The position numbers and the translations under genes were made by a program. A DNA stretch of 64,000 bases, taken from Ralstonia soli (GTDB lineage: Bacteria; Pseudomonadota; Gammaproteobacteria; Burkholderiales; Burkholderiaceae). This document shows positions 19,625 to 26,997 of this stretch, in pieces (position 1 is the first letter of the stretch; each line of letters starts with the position of its first letter). The stretch is taken from NCBI RefSeq assembly GCF_023955655.1, contig NZ_JAMXHT010000009.1:1-64000 (forward strand), read 5' to 3'. The notes beneath the pieces are model-generated. The model saw nothing but the letters and a program-made list of their open reading frames with translations, made no database searches and was not told the DNA's origin.

Positions 19625-20374
19625 CTAGACCTTGTTGCGCGGGCCCAATACCGAGCGCAGGTCGAAATCAGCTGGCGCCTCCGGGCGCACGCGGTCGGCA
19701 CAGCATTGCAAGTGCTGGGCCATGTGGGCTTGCGCGGCACTCGCGTCGCCACGCTCCAGGGCGTTGAGAATGTCCAGGTGTTCGTCGAACGAGCAGGCGT
19801 TGTTGCCCGGGGCTTCGACGCTGGCGATCATGAGGGTCGTGCGCGACACGAGGCGGCGCATCATCTCGACCACCAGCGGGTTGCCCGACTGCTCGGCCAG
19901 CGCAACGTGGAACTCCGCAGACAGGCGGATCCAGCGCGGGCGGTCGTGCGTGACGAAGGCCTCGCGCTCTTCTTTGACGAGCTGGACCAACGGTGCGATG
20001 GCCGCCTTGGGGTTGCTGCTGTGGCCGACCTTGTCGAGCACGGCGTGCTCCAGGATCTGGCGCAGTTCGAACATGGCGTGAGCCTCGTCAATGGAGGGCG
20101 CGGCGATGAACGCGCCGCGGTTCGGCTCCAGGTCGACCAGGCCGTCAGCGGCCAGTTGAGAGAAGACCTTGCGCACCGTATGGCGCGCGGTGGCATAGAT
20201 TTCGCAAAGCGCATGCTCCGTCAGCTTCGTGCGCGGAGGCAGGCGGTGCTCCATGATCGCGTCGTAGATCTCGTGGTACATCCGCTCTTCGACCGACATA
20301 CGCATTGCTCCCGATGCCTTGGTGCCCGACTTCGACGCCGTTTCCGTGGAGACCAGCTTGAGATTCTTGGACAT
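19625..20374 (-). CDS. GntR family (FCD) transcriptional regulator
   Basis: A 249-residue regulator. A GntR-type winged HTH occupies about residues 30-100 (MYHEIYDAIMEHRLPPRTKL, then TARHTVRKVFSQL). An all-helical FCD ligand-binding domain follows, with the metal/ligand motif of Asp/Arg and His (EFHVAL, and the later HLDILNAL). The ATG at 20374 is preferred over upstream in-frame starts because it gives a normal length and an AAAGG is present. It heads the permease-puuE-uraD transcript and faces uraH-puuD, and a matching inverted repeat lies upstream. It probably represses purine catabolism until a pathway intermediate binds. Confidence 0.9.
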   Translation of the reverse strand: MSKNLKLVSTETASKSGTKASGAMRMSVEERMYHEIYDAIMEHRLPPRTKLTEHALCEIYATARHTVRKVFSQLAADGLVDLEPNRGAFIAAPSIDEAHAMFELRQILEHAVLDKVGHSSNPKAAIAPLVQLVKEEREAFVTHDRPRWIRLSAEFHVALAEQSGNPLVVEMMRRLVSRTTLMIASVEAPGNNACSFDEHLDILNALERGDASAAQAHMAQHLQCCADRVRPEAPADFDLRSVLGPRNKV

Positions 20375-20761
20375 GGCAGATCCGCCTTTGAGTAGTGCAG
20401 CGCAACACAAGTCGACTGCGAAGCCGCTGCGAAAATCTGTTGACAATTATTCGTGTGGGCCCTCAATATTGTCAACAAAATGCGTTCGGGTTTCCGACAA
20501 ACTAGGGAAATCCCTGTCTCGAGTCCCCACCGAGGCTGGGAGTCGGACCCAGAACGAGCGACGGCTTTGCCGGTTTGGCATGCCTCTTCAACATGAAGGT
20601 GGCAGGCGTAAACCGGCTGGACGCGCGCCGGGATGCGTGCAGTGCACGTACCGAGCGGGCCCCGACGTCAGCCCCTGTCCCGCTTGGGACACAAGGGATT
20701 GGCGCGAGGTGCAAGTGGAGGCAGCGGCGCTTCTGAAAATTCGAACTACAGAGGAAGACAA
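20375..20761. promoter_or_regulatory. divergent control region between the GntR gene and uraH
   Basis: This 387-bp gap drives the left arm (GntR, permease, deaminase, puuE, uraD) and the right arm (uraH, puuD). It holds the inverted repeat at 20438-20477. A small hairpin TGTCCC-GCTT-GGGACA also lies near 20676-20691, close to uraH. An ORF crosses it on the plus strand but has no homology-like composition or ribosome-binding site, so it is not called. Confidence 0.55.
20438..20477. promoter_or_regulatory. candidate GntR operator (inverted repeat with TTGACA)
   Basis: TGTTGACAAT and ATTGTCAACA form a perfect 10-bp inverted repeat separated by 20 bp. Each arm contains a GT..AC core (TTGTCAACA) of the kind bound by FadR/FCD-type GntR proteins. 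Each strand also contains TTGACA, a consensus -35, so binding could block divergent promoters. It lies about 64 bp upstream of the GntR gene. Confidence 0.55.
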
Positions 20762-21115
20762 ATGGGACGCTTGACCACCCATGTGCTCGACACCGCTGCA
20801 GGCACGCCGGGGCAAGACCTGGCGATTGCACTGTTCAAGATTGTCGACAATCAACGCCAGCCGATCAAATCGGTTCGCACCAATCACGATGGCCGTTGCG
20901 ATGCGCCGCTGCTGGAAGGCGACGCGCTGCAGACCGGCGTCTATGAGCTGGACTTCGCGGTGGGCGACTACTACCGCGCAGCCGGCGTCAAACTCCCCGA
21001 GCCCGCGTTCCTCGACGTGGTGACGCTGCGCTTTGGCGTGGCCGATACCAGCGCGCACTACCACGTGCCGTTGCTGGTCTCGCCGTGGTCGTATTCGACC
21101 TATCGCGGTAGCTAA
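20762..21115 (+). CDS. uraH: 5-hydroxyisourate hydrolase (transthyretin-like)
   Basis: A 117-residue transthyretin-related protein that hydrolyses 5-hydroxyisourate to OHCU. It begins GRLTTHVLD with the catalytic His, has SVRTNHDGR, and ends in the diagnostic tetrapeptide YRGS. There is no signal peptide, so it should be cytosolic, unlike the exported E. coli enzyme. GAGGAAG lies upstream of the ATG at 20762. The puuD gene follows 16 bp later. Confidence 0.97.
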   Translation: MGRLTTHVLDTAAGTPGQDLAIALFKIVDNQRQPIKSVRTNHDGRCDAPLLEGDALQTGVYELDFAVGDYYRAAGVKLPEPAFLDVVTLRFGVADTSAHYHVPLLVSPWSYSTYRGS

Positions 21116-21131
21116 CGGGCAGGGAGTCATC

Positions 21132-22394
21132 ATGGAAGGCTATATCCTCGACTGGGCCAACCTGCTCTTGCGTTGGCTGCACGTGATCGTCGCGATCGCG
21201 TGGATCGGTTCGTCGTTCTACTTCGTCTGGCTCGACAACAGCCTGACCAAGCCGACCGCATCGGACCTGAAGGACAAGGGCGTCGACGGCGAGCTGTGGG
21301 CCGTGCACGGCGGAGGGTTCTACAACCCGCAGAAATACCTGCTTGCACCGAAGCAACTGCCGGATCATCTGCACTGGTTCTACTGGGAGTCGTACTCCAC
21401 CTGGATGTCGGGCTTTGCCCTGCTGACGGTGGTGTACCTGTTCAACGCCAACGTCTACATGATCGACCGCAGTGTGTTCGACATGACGGCGACGACGGCG
21501 GTGATCCTGGCGCTGGCGTTCCTGGTGGTCGGCTGGCTGGTGTACGACACCATCTGCCGCGTGTTCGGCAAGAACGACCGCGTGGTGGGCATTCTGGTGG
21601 CGGTCTATGTGGTGCTGGCTGCGTATGCGGCGTGCCACCTGTTCTCGGGCCGCGCGGCATTCCTGCTGATCGGCGCGATGATCGCGACCATCATGAGCGC
21701 CAACGTGTTCTTCTGGATCATCCCGGGGCAACGCAAGGTGGTGGCCTCGCTCAAGGCTGGCGAGAAGCCGGACCCGATCCACGGCAAGCGCGGCAAGCAG
21801 CGCAGCGTGCACAACACGTACTTCACGCTGCCGGTGCTGTTCGCGATGTTGTCGAACCACTACAGCATGACGTACTCGTTCAAGTACAACTGGGCTGTAC
21901 TGGTGCTGATCATGCTGGCGGGCGTGCTGATCCGTCAGTTCTTCATCCTGAAGCACAAGGGCGTGGTGAACTGGGGCTACCCGGCCGCTGGCGTGGCTGT
22001 GCTGCTGGGTGTAGCGGTGTGGCTGGCTCCGGTGCAGCGTCCGGCGGCACCTGCCGCAGAAACGTCGGCAGCAGCACCCGCCGCGGCAGAAGGCGGCGCT
22101 TCGGCACCGGCAGCAGCCGCTCCGGCAGCTGCCGGCGGTTCGGACTTCGCCAAAGTACAGGCAGTCGTTACCGCACGGTGCTACCAATGTCACTCGGCGC
22201 ATCCTACCCTGATGCCTTCGCCGGCCAAGGGCGTGTTGCTCGATACGCCGGAACAGCTGTCGGCACATGCGCAGCTCGTCTACCAGCAGGTTGTGCAGCA
22301 AAAGCTGATGCCGCTTGGCAACGTGACGCAAATCACCGATGACGAGCGCGCGATCATCGCCAAGTGGTTTGAAGGCGGCGCCAAGACCAACTGA
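21132..22394 (+). CDS. puuD: membrane urate hydroxylase PuuD with C-terminal cytochrome c domain
   Basis: A 420-residue integral membrane urate oxidase of the cytochrome-linked PuuD type, which oxidises urate to 5-hydroxyisourate and passes electrons to a fused cytochrome. The N-terminal ~300 residues hold about eight hydrophobic segments (start LLLRWLHVIVAIAWIGSSFY). An Ala/Pro-rich linker (about 303-340) leads to a cytochrome c domain with the haem motif CYQCH at 350-354 and the distal Met in KLMPLGN. This replaces cofactor-free uricase. It forms an operon with uraH and is followed by a terminator. Confidence 0.95.
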   Translation: MEGYILDWANLLLRWLHVIVAIAWIGSSFYFVWLDNSLTKPTASDLKDKGVDGELWAVHGGGFYNPQKYLLAPKQLPDHLHWFYWESYSTWMSGFALLTVVYLFNANVYMIDRSVFDMTATTAVILALAFLVVGWLVYDTICRVFGKNDRVVGILVAVYVVLAAYAACHLFSGRAAFLLIGAMIATIMSANVFFWIIPGQRKVVASLKAGEKPDPIHGKRGKQRSVHNTYFTLPVLFAMLSNHYSMTYSFKYNWAVLVLIMLAGVLIRQFFILKHKGVVNWGYPAAGVAVLLGVAVWLAPVQRPAAPAAETSAAAPAAAEGGASAPAAAAPAAAGGSDFAKVQAVVTARCYQCHSAHPTLMPSPAKGVLLDTPEQLSAHAQLVYQQVVQQKLMPLGNVTQITDDERAIIAKWFEGGAKTN

Positions 22395-22477
22395 GGCGCA
22401 CGCTGAAGCAACAACAGACAGGTTTATCGGAGCATGCCATTCGTTCCCTAGCGGGTGGCATGACCGGTGAGGGTTGA

Positions 22478-22503
22478 ACGGGGCTACGGCCCCGTTTTTT
22501 TTT
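22478..22503 (+). terminator. intrinsic terminator of uraH-puuD
   Basis: A 7-bp GC stem ACGGGGC/GCCCCGT with a 4-nt loop is followed by a T-run of nine. A second small hairpin (CATGCCA 22433-22439 with TGGCATG 22456-22462) precedes it. Confidence 0.9.
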
Positions 22504-22624
22504 TCGTCTGGGGCTTTCAGCGCGTGGCGCTCTGCGCGGCACAGCCTTGCACGGGCATGGGGCAGTTCGCCATGGATCGTGAGCAGGCTCCGAGCATGCG
22601 CCCAGAGCCCTCTCGGGACTGGGC

Positions 22625-23194
22625 TTACTTGCCCACCCCCAACAGCGCCAGCACGCCCAGCACCAGGAAGATCAACGCCGCAATCCGATGCACGAGCGTG
22701 ATTGGCATGCGCGACGCAAACTTGTTACCCATCAGCACGGCGGGCACGTTGGCCAGCAGCATGCCGACGGTCGTACCAGCGACAACCCATGCGACGTCGT
22801 GGAAACGCGCTGCCAGGGCCACCGTGGCGATCTGCGTCTTGTCGCCCATCTCGGCAAAGAAGAACGCAACGATGGTGGTGCCGAGGATGCCCGGGCCGCG
22901 CGTGTCTTTTGGTGCTTCGTCGTCGTCGAGTTTGTCGGGAATCAGCATCCAGCCAGCCATGGCGATGAACGCGATACCGAGAATCCAGCGCAGCGCGTTC
23001 TCGCCGAGCACATGCGTGATCCAGCCGCCGACAGCGCCGGCCAGTGCGTGATTGACGAGGGTGGAGATGAAGATGCCGAGGATGATCGGCACCGGCTTGC
23101 GAAAACGCGCGGCCAGCAGGATCGACAGCAGTTGCGTCTTATCGCCGATTTCCGCAAGGGCGACGATGCCGGTGGAGACGAGGAAGGCTTCCAT
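22625..23194 (-). CDS. TMEM165/GDT1 family protein, probable manganese exporter (MneA-like)
   Basis: A 189-residue membrane protein with two repeated halves, each carrying the E-x-G-D-K-T motif (EIGDKTQL near residue 15 and EMGDKTQI near residue 115) and about six hydrophobic segments. The family (UPF0016) exports Mn2+ in bacteria and moves Mn2+/Ca2+ in eukaryotes. A yybP-ykoY manganese riboswitch lies upstream, which strongly supports manganese efflux. The ATG at 23194 gives the family start MEAFLVS; the Shine-Dalgarno is weak, compatible with riboswitch control of translation. It interrupts the purine genes and has its own promoter. Confidence 0.92.
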   Translation of the reverse strand: MEAFLVSTGIVALAEIGDKTQLLSILLAARFRKPVPIILGIFISTLVNHALAGAVGGWITHVLGENALRWILGIAFIAMAGWMLIPDKLDDDEAPKDTRGPGILGTTIVAFFFAEMGDKTQIATVALAARFHDVAWVVAGTTVGMLLANVPAVLMGNKFASRMPITLVHRIAALIFLVLGVLALLGVGK

Positions 23195-23234
23195 GTTGTT
23201 GTGGTGTCCGGGCCGTGTGCGAACCAATGACGCG

Positions 23235-23259
23235 CCACTGCCGGCCCTGTCCGCAGTGG
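23235..23259 (-). promoter_or_regulatory. hairpin between riboswitch and start codon
   Basis: On the minus strand CCACTGC and GCAGTGG form a perfect 7-bp stem around an 11-nt GC-rich loop, between the aptamer and the exporter start. No T-run follows, so it may belong to a translational or Rho-dependent expression platform (inference). Confidence 0.4.
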
Positions 23260-23261
23260 GT

Positions 23262-23411
23262 TGTCATCGGTCTCGCCAGGCGCGTCACCAAGGTGCCAAG
23301 ATGGCACCCTGAGTGGCTGCTGACCACGCCATAACCACCTGTCATTGCGACGGCAGTCAAGTCTGTTGACGTGGTCCTCGAAGTGTCGACTTCGAGCGGC
23401 TACTCCCCAAT
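23262..23411 (-). promoter_or_regulatory. yybP-ykoY manganese riboswitch
   Basis: Reading the minus strand, the conserved core blocks of the yybP-ykoY family occur in order: TTGGGGAGTAGCC at the 5' end, a local hairpin (CTCGAAG...CTTCGAG), CACGTCAACAGACTTG, a variable arm, and GGCGAGACCGATG at the 3' end. Spacing and order match the known Mn2+-sensing aptamer. The element lies upstream of a GDT1-type manganese exporter gene and downstream of a good promoter, as in E. coli mntP and alx. Confidence 0.88.
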
Positions 23412-23421
23412 GGAAGCCGCG

Positions 23422-23450
23422 ATTATAAGTGCATCAGGCGTTGGCGCCAA
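23422..23450 (-). promoter_or_regulatory. promoter of the riboswitch-controlled exporter gene
   Basis: TTGGCG (23450-23445) and a perfect TATAAT (23427-23422) are separated by 17 bp on the minus strand, placing transcription start just before the aptamer. The -35 lies inside the last codons of guaD. Confidence 0.8.
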
Positions 23451-24771
23451 CCGCAAATTTGGCCGGCTCGCCCTGGATGTAAGTGGCGGAGACAGCACGG
23501 TCCTCACCGAGCAGTGCGAGGGAGAACAGCAGCTCTTCCAGCGTTTCCGAGCGTGCATTGCGGCGCGCCAGCAGCGGCGTGGCGGCCGGATCGAGCACGA
23601 TGAAGTCGGCTTCGGCGCCCGGCACGAAGCTGCCGATGCGGTCTTCCCAGCCCAGAGCTTCGGCAGCGCCGCGCGTGGCCAGGTAGAACATGCGCAGCGC
23701 GGTCAGGTGATAGCCGCCCATGCGCGCAACCTTGTGCGCCGTGCCCATCGTGCGCAGCATCGAGAACGAGCTGCCGCCGCCCACGTCGGTAGCGAGCGTC
23801 AGTGCCAGGCGGTGCGCGTCGTTCTTGTGGAAGTTGTACAGGCCGCTGCCCAGGAACAGGTTGGACGTGGGGCAGTGCGCCACGGCCGCGCCCGATTCCG
23901 CCATGCGTTGGCGGTCGCTGTCGTCCAGCCAGATGGCGTGGCCGTAGAAGGCGCCCTTGCGCAGCAGACCGTACTTGTCATACACGTCCAGATAGCTGCG
24001 CGCGTTCGGGAACAGGTCGGCCACCCATTTCACTTCGTCGGGGTTTTCGGCGACGTGGGTCTGGATGAAGACGTCCTTGTACTGCTTGGCGAGCTCCGCG
24101 CAGGCCTGCAGTTGCGCTTCGCTGGAGGTGGGTGCGAAGCGCGGCGTGATGGCGTAGCCCAGGCGGTCCTTGCCGTGCCAGCGCGAGATCAGGTCTGCCG
24201 TATCGCGCGCGCCCGATTCGGCCGTGTCGCGCAGGTATTCCGGGCAGTTGCGGTCCATCATCACCTTGCCGGTAATGAGGCGCATGCCGCGCTGTTGGGC
24301 TTGGCTGAACAGCGTCTCGGCGGAGCTGCGATGCACGGTGCTCCACACCATCGCGCTGGTCGTGCCGTTGCGCAGCAACTCGTCGAGGAAGAACGAGGCG
24401 ACGCCGGCGGCGTACTGCTCGCTCTCGAAGCGGCGCTCTTCCGGGAAGGTGTACGTCTCCAGCCAGTGCAGCAGGCCCGGGGACGGCGACGCAATCATGT
24501 CCGTCTGCGGGTAATGGATGTGCGTGTCGATGAAGCCGGGGACGATCAGCTTTCCGCTGTAGTCGTGCAGCTGTGTGCCGGCGGGCAGGCCTTCGCGCAA
24601 TGCGGCGTAATCGCCGGCCTGCAGCACCTTGCCGCCCGAGACCACGAGCAGGCCATCTTCCCAGTACTCATAGGCATCGCGCTCGCGATACTGCGGATCG
24701 TGCAGGAAATGCAGCACGCGGCCGCGGTAGGCGTGAACGGTTGCGTTGGGATTTGGAGGCATAGTGGTCAT
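23434..24771 (-). CDS. guaD: guanine deaminase
   Basis: A 445-residue zinc amidohydrolase that converts guanine to xanthine. It has the guanine-deaminase signature PGFIDTHIHYPQTDMI (metal His84 and His86), then TCV-like HVAENPDEV, the histidine in FYGHAIWL and the late Asp in TDVGGGSSFS. Length is typical. The start at 24771 (MTTMPPNP) has only a weak GAGACG upstream; 24762 is an alternative. It is separated from the adenine deaminase gene by a 97-bp inverted-repeat element. Confidence 0.95.
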   Translation of the reverse strand: MTTMPPNPNATVHAYRGRVLHFLHDPQYRERDAYEYWEDGLLVVSGGKVLQAGDYAALREGLPAGTQLHDYSGKLIVPGFIDTHIHYPQTDMIASPSPGLLHWLETYTFPEERRFESEQYAAGVASFFLDELLRNGTTSAMVWSTVHRSSAETLFSQAQQRGMRLITGKVMMDRNCPEYLRDTAESGARDTADLISRWHGKDRLGYAITPRFAPTSSEAQLQACAELAKQYKDVFIQTHVAENPDEVKWVADLFPNARSYLDVYDKYGLLRKGAFYGHAIWLDDSDRQRMAESGAAVAHCPTSNLFLGSGLYNFHKNDAHRLALTLATDVGGGSSFSMLRTMGTAHKVARMGGYHLTALRMFYLATRGAAEALGWEDRIGSFVPGAEADFIVLDPAATPLLARRNARSETLEELLFSLALLGEDRAVSATYIQGEPAKFAVGANA

Positions 24772-24792
24772 CGTCGTCTCGTGGGTTTTTAC

Positions 24793-24889
24793 GTCGCTAA
24801 CACAACCTGCCCGGCGTCGTTGCGCCTCCTGGCCGTACGTTTGTACTGTCTGCGTCGGCGCGCCTAGCCAGGCAGGCTGTGTTAGCGAC
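24793..24889. repeat. 97-bp inverted-repeat element with 19-bp arms
   Basis: GTCGCTAACACAACCTGCC (24793-24811) is the reverse complement of GGCAGGCTGTGTTAGCGAC (24871-24889) except for one base. The 59-bp interior contains a further small palindrome (GTAC-GTTT-GTAC). It begins 3 bp from the add stop codon and ends about 21 bp from the guaD start. There is no coding capacity or T-run. It could be a dispersed palindromic repeat (REP/MITE-like) or an mRNA-stability hairpin between cotranscribed genes. Confidence 0.8.
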
Positions 24890-24891
24890 TC

Positions 24892-25929
24892 TTAGTGTGT
24901 GTGCTTCCAGTGGTCGTCGACCTTGGCAAGCCACATTGCTTTGTCCTGCTCGGGCAGGAAGGACGCCTCGAAGCTGTTGCGCGCGAGCATGTGGGCATCA
25001 GCGGCGCTCAGGTCGAGGGCGTTGAAGGTGGCGAGCCAGTTGGTGTTCATGTAGCCGCCAAAGTAAGCCGGGTCGTCGGAGTGCAGGGTCACTGCGCAGC
25101 CGGCATCCAGCAGTTGCTTGAGCGAGTGGTCGCGCAAGTCGGGGTAGACCTTCAGCTTTTCGTTCGACAGCGGGCAGACCGTCAGCGCGATGCGCTCGGC
25201 GGCCAGGCGCTTGACGAGCGCGGCGTCGTCGATGGCACGCACGCCGTGGTCGATGCGCTCGACCTTCAGGATGTCGAGCGCGTCGATCACGTACTGCGCG
25301 GGGCCTTCCTCACCGGCGTGGGCGACCAGTCGCAGGCCGAGTTCCTTGCAGCGTGCGAACACGCGCGCGAACTTCTCCGGCGGGTTGCCGCGTTCCGACG
25401 AATCCAGCCCCACACCGACGATGCGGTTGGCCGGATCCTGGATGTAGGGCAGGGCGGCTTCGAGCGTGGCGAATGCATCTTCCTCGCTCAGATGGCGCAG
25501 GAAGCAGAGGATCAGTCGGCTGGAAAAACCGTGCTCGCGCTCGGCATCATCCAGCGCGCGGACGATGCCGTGGATGGCCACATGCATCGGTACATTGCGC
25601 GCGGTGTGCGTCTGCGGGTCGAAGAAGATTTCGGCGTGGTGGACGTTGTCGGCCAGCGCGCGCGCCACATACGCGGCGGTCATGTCGTAGAAATCCTGCT
25701 CGGTGAGCAGCACGCTGGCGCCGGCGTAATACAGGTCGAGAAACGATTGCAGATCGTCGAACGCGTAGGCCGCGCGCACTTCTTCAACCGATGCATAGGG
25801 CAGCTTGACACCGTTGCGTTCGGCCAGCGCGAACATCAGTTCGGGTTCGAGCGAGCCTTCGATGTGGATGTGCAGCTCAGCCTTCGGGCTGGTGGCGATG
25901 CGTTCTGCAAGCGCTGGCGAGATCGGCAT
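24892..25929 (-). CDS. add: adenine/adenosine deaminase
   Basis: A 345-residue member of the adenosine deaminase superfamily. The zinc site is HIHIEGS (His20, His22), with HAGEEG carrying the catalytic Glu region and HSDDPAYF at the C-terminal side. The block LDSSERGNPPEKF replaces the L-A-G-E pattern of true adenosine deaminases and is typical of the bacterial adenine deaminase subgroup. It therefore more likely converts adenine to hypoxanthine, which feeds the adjacent xanthine dehydrogenase. It starts 2 bp from the xdhC stop codon. Confidence 0.92.
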   Translation of the reverse strand: MPISPALAERIATSPKAELHIHIEGSLEPELMFALAERNGVKLPYASVEEVRAAYAFDDLQSFLDLYYAGASVLLTEQDFYDMTAAYVARALADNVHHAEIFFDPQTHTARNVPMHVAIHGIVRALDDAEREHGFSSRLILCFLRHLSEEDAFATLEAALPYIQDPANRIVGVGLDSSERGNPPEKFARVFARCKELGLRLVAHAGEEGPAQYVIDALDILKVERIDHGVRAIDDAALVKRLAAERIALTVCPLSNEKLKVYPDLRDHSLKQLLDAGCAVTLHSDDPAYFGGYMNTNWLATFNALDLSAADAHMLARNSFEASFLPEQDKAMWLAKVDDHWKHTH

Positions 25930-25931
25930 GA

Positions 25932-26975
25932 TTAGACAGATGTGGGGACTCGGTATGGAACCGCCGCGCCGCTGCTAGCACTGGTGAGCGCATGTTGTTG
26001 CAGCTCGCGTACCTGCAGCAGTTGCGCGACGACGGAGACCGCAATGATATCCGGCGCCTTGTCCACAATGCCCGCCACACCAATCGGGCATACCATTTCC
26101 GGCAAGCGTGCCGGGTCCACACCGTGCTCCACCATGCGGTGCTCGAAACGCGCGCGCTTGGTCTTGGAACCGATCAGGCCGAAGTAGGCAAAGTCCGTGC
26201 GGCGCATGATGCGTTCGCACAGCGCGAGGTCCAACGCATGGTTGTGCGTCATGACCAGGAAGTAGCTGCCGGCGGGCGCGTGGTCGATCACGGCTTCCGG
26301 CGTATCGGTCGATTCGATGACGACGTTCGGCGGCACTTCCGTCGGGAACGGGAACATCGCATCGCGCTCATCCACCCACGTCACGCGGCAGGGCAGATGG
26401 GCCAGCGCACGCACGATGGCGTGACCGACATGGCCCGCGCCGCACAGCACGATCGACATGTCGGGCGGCAGTACAGTCTGCGTGAAACCGTTGGCGTCGA
26501 ACTGCACACCGGCTGCGGCTGCATCACCGATGCTCGCTTCGACGTTCACAGACGCATCTGCAGAGACAAAGCGGCGCAGGCTGCGGCGCTGGCGCATGGC
26601 GTCGTCGGCCAGGGCGATCCAGTCCACATCACGCGCATCGAGTCGTTCGAGCGACAGGCGCACCACGCCGCCGCAGCACTGGCCCAGCGCGGGGCCCAGC
26701 GGAATGCGCACGAACTGGCGGCGTGCTTCGCCGCTGGCTTCGGGCGCAGCCATCATGGCCTGGGCGATTTCCATCGCGCGCCATTCCAGATGGCCGCCGC
26801 CGATGGTGCCGAAGAAACCATCACCGCACACCAGCATGAGCGTGCCGGGCTCGCGCGGGGCGGAGCCCTGTACGTCCGTCACCGTGACCAGCACGCACGG
26901 CTGCCCCGCTTGCACGGTGGCAAGCACATCGGCAAAGCGGAATGGGCGCAGTTGCGTGTGGTCGATGGCGGTCAT
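25932..26975 (-). CDS. xdhC: xanthine dehydrogenase accessory protein XdhC
   Basis: A 347-residue chaperone that binds molybdenum cofactor, promotes its sulfuration and inserts it into XdhB. The N-terminal half has CVLVTVTDVQGSAPRE and the conserved GGGHLEW and GQCCGG (a cysteine pair used in cofactor binding). The C-terminal Rossmann part has GAGHVGHAI and GLIGSKTKRARF. It follows xdhB by 22 bp in the xdhA-xdhB-xdhC-add order. Confidence 0.95.
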   Translation of the reverse strand: MTAIDHTQLRPFRFADVLATVQAGQPCVLVTVTDVQGSAPREPGTLMLVCGDGFFGTIGGGHLEWRAMEIAQAMMAAPEASGEARRQFVRIPLGPALGQCCGGVVRLSLERLDARDVDWIALADDAMRQRRSLRRFVSADASVNVEASIGDAAAAGVQFDANGFTQTVLPPDMSIVLCGAGHVGHAIVRALAHLPCRVTWVDERDAMFPFPTEVPPNVVIESTDTPEAVIDHAPAGSYFLVMTHNHALDLALCERIMRRTDFAYFGLIGSKTKRARFEHRMVEHGVDPARLPEMVCPIGVAGIVDKAPDIIAVSVVAQLLQVRELQQHALTSASSGAAVPYRVPTSV

Positions 26976-26997
26976 GACAGGGTCTCCGGACTCAGGC

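Noticed and set aside
20319..20774. 151-codon plus-strand frame between the GntR gene and uraH
   Set aside because: No ribosome-binding site and no family resemblance. It overlaps the GntR start and the operator-like repeat.
24793..24889. Reading the 97-bp inverted repeat as an insertion sequence remnant
   Set aside because: No transposase fragment and no clear target-site duplication flank it, so only a repeat is called.
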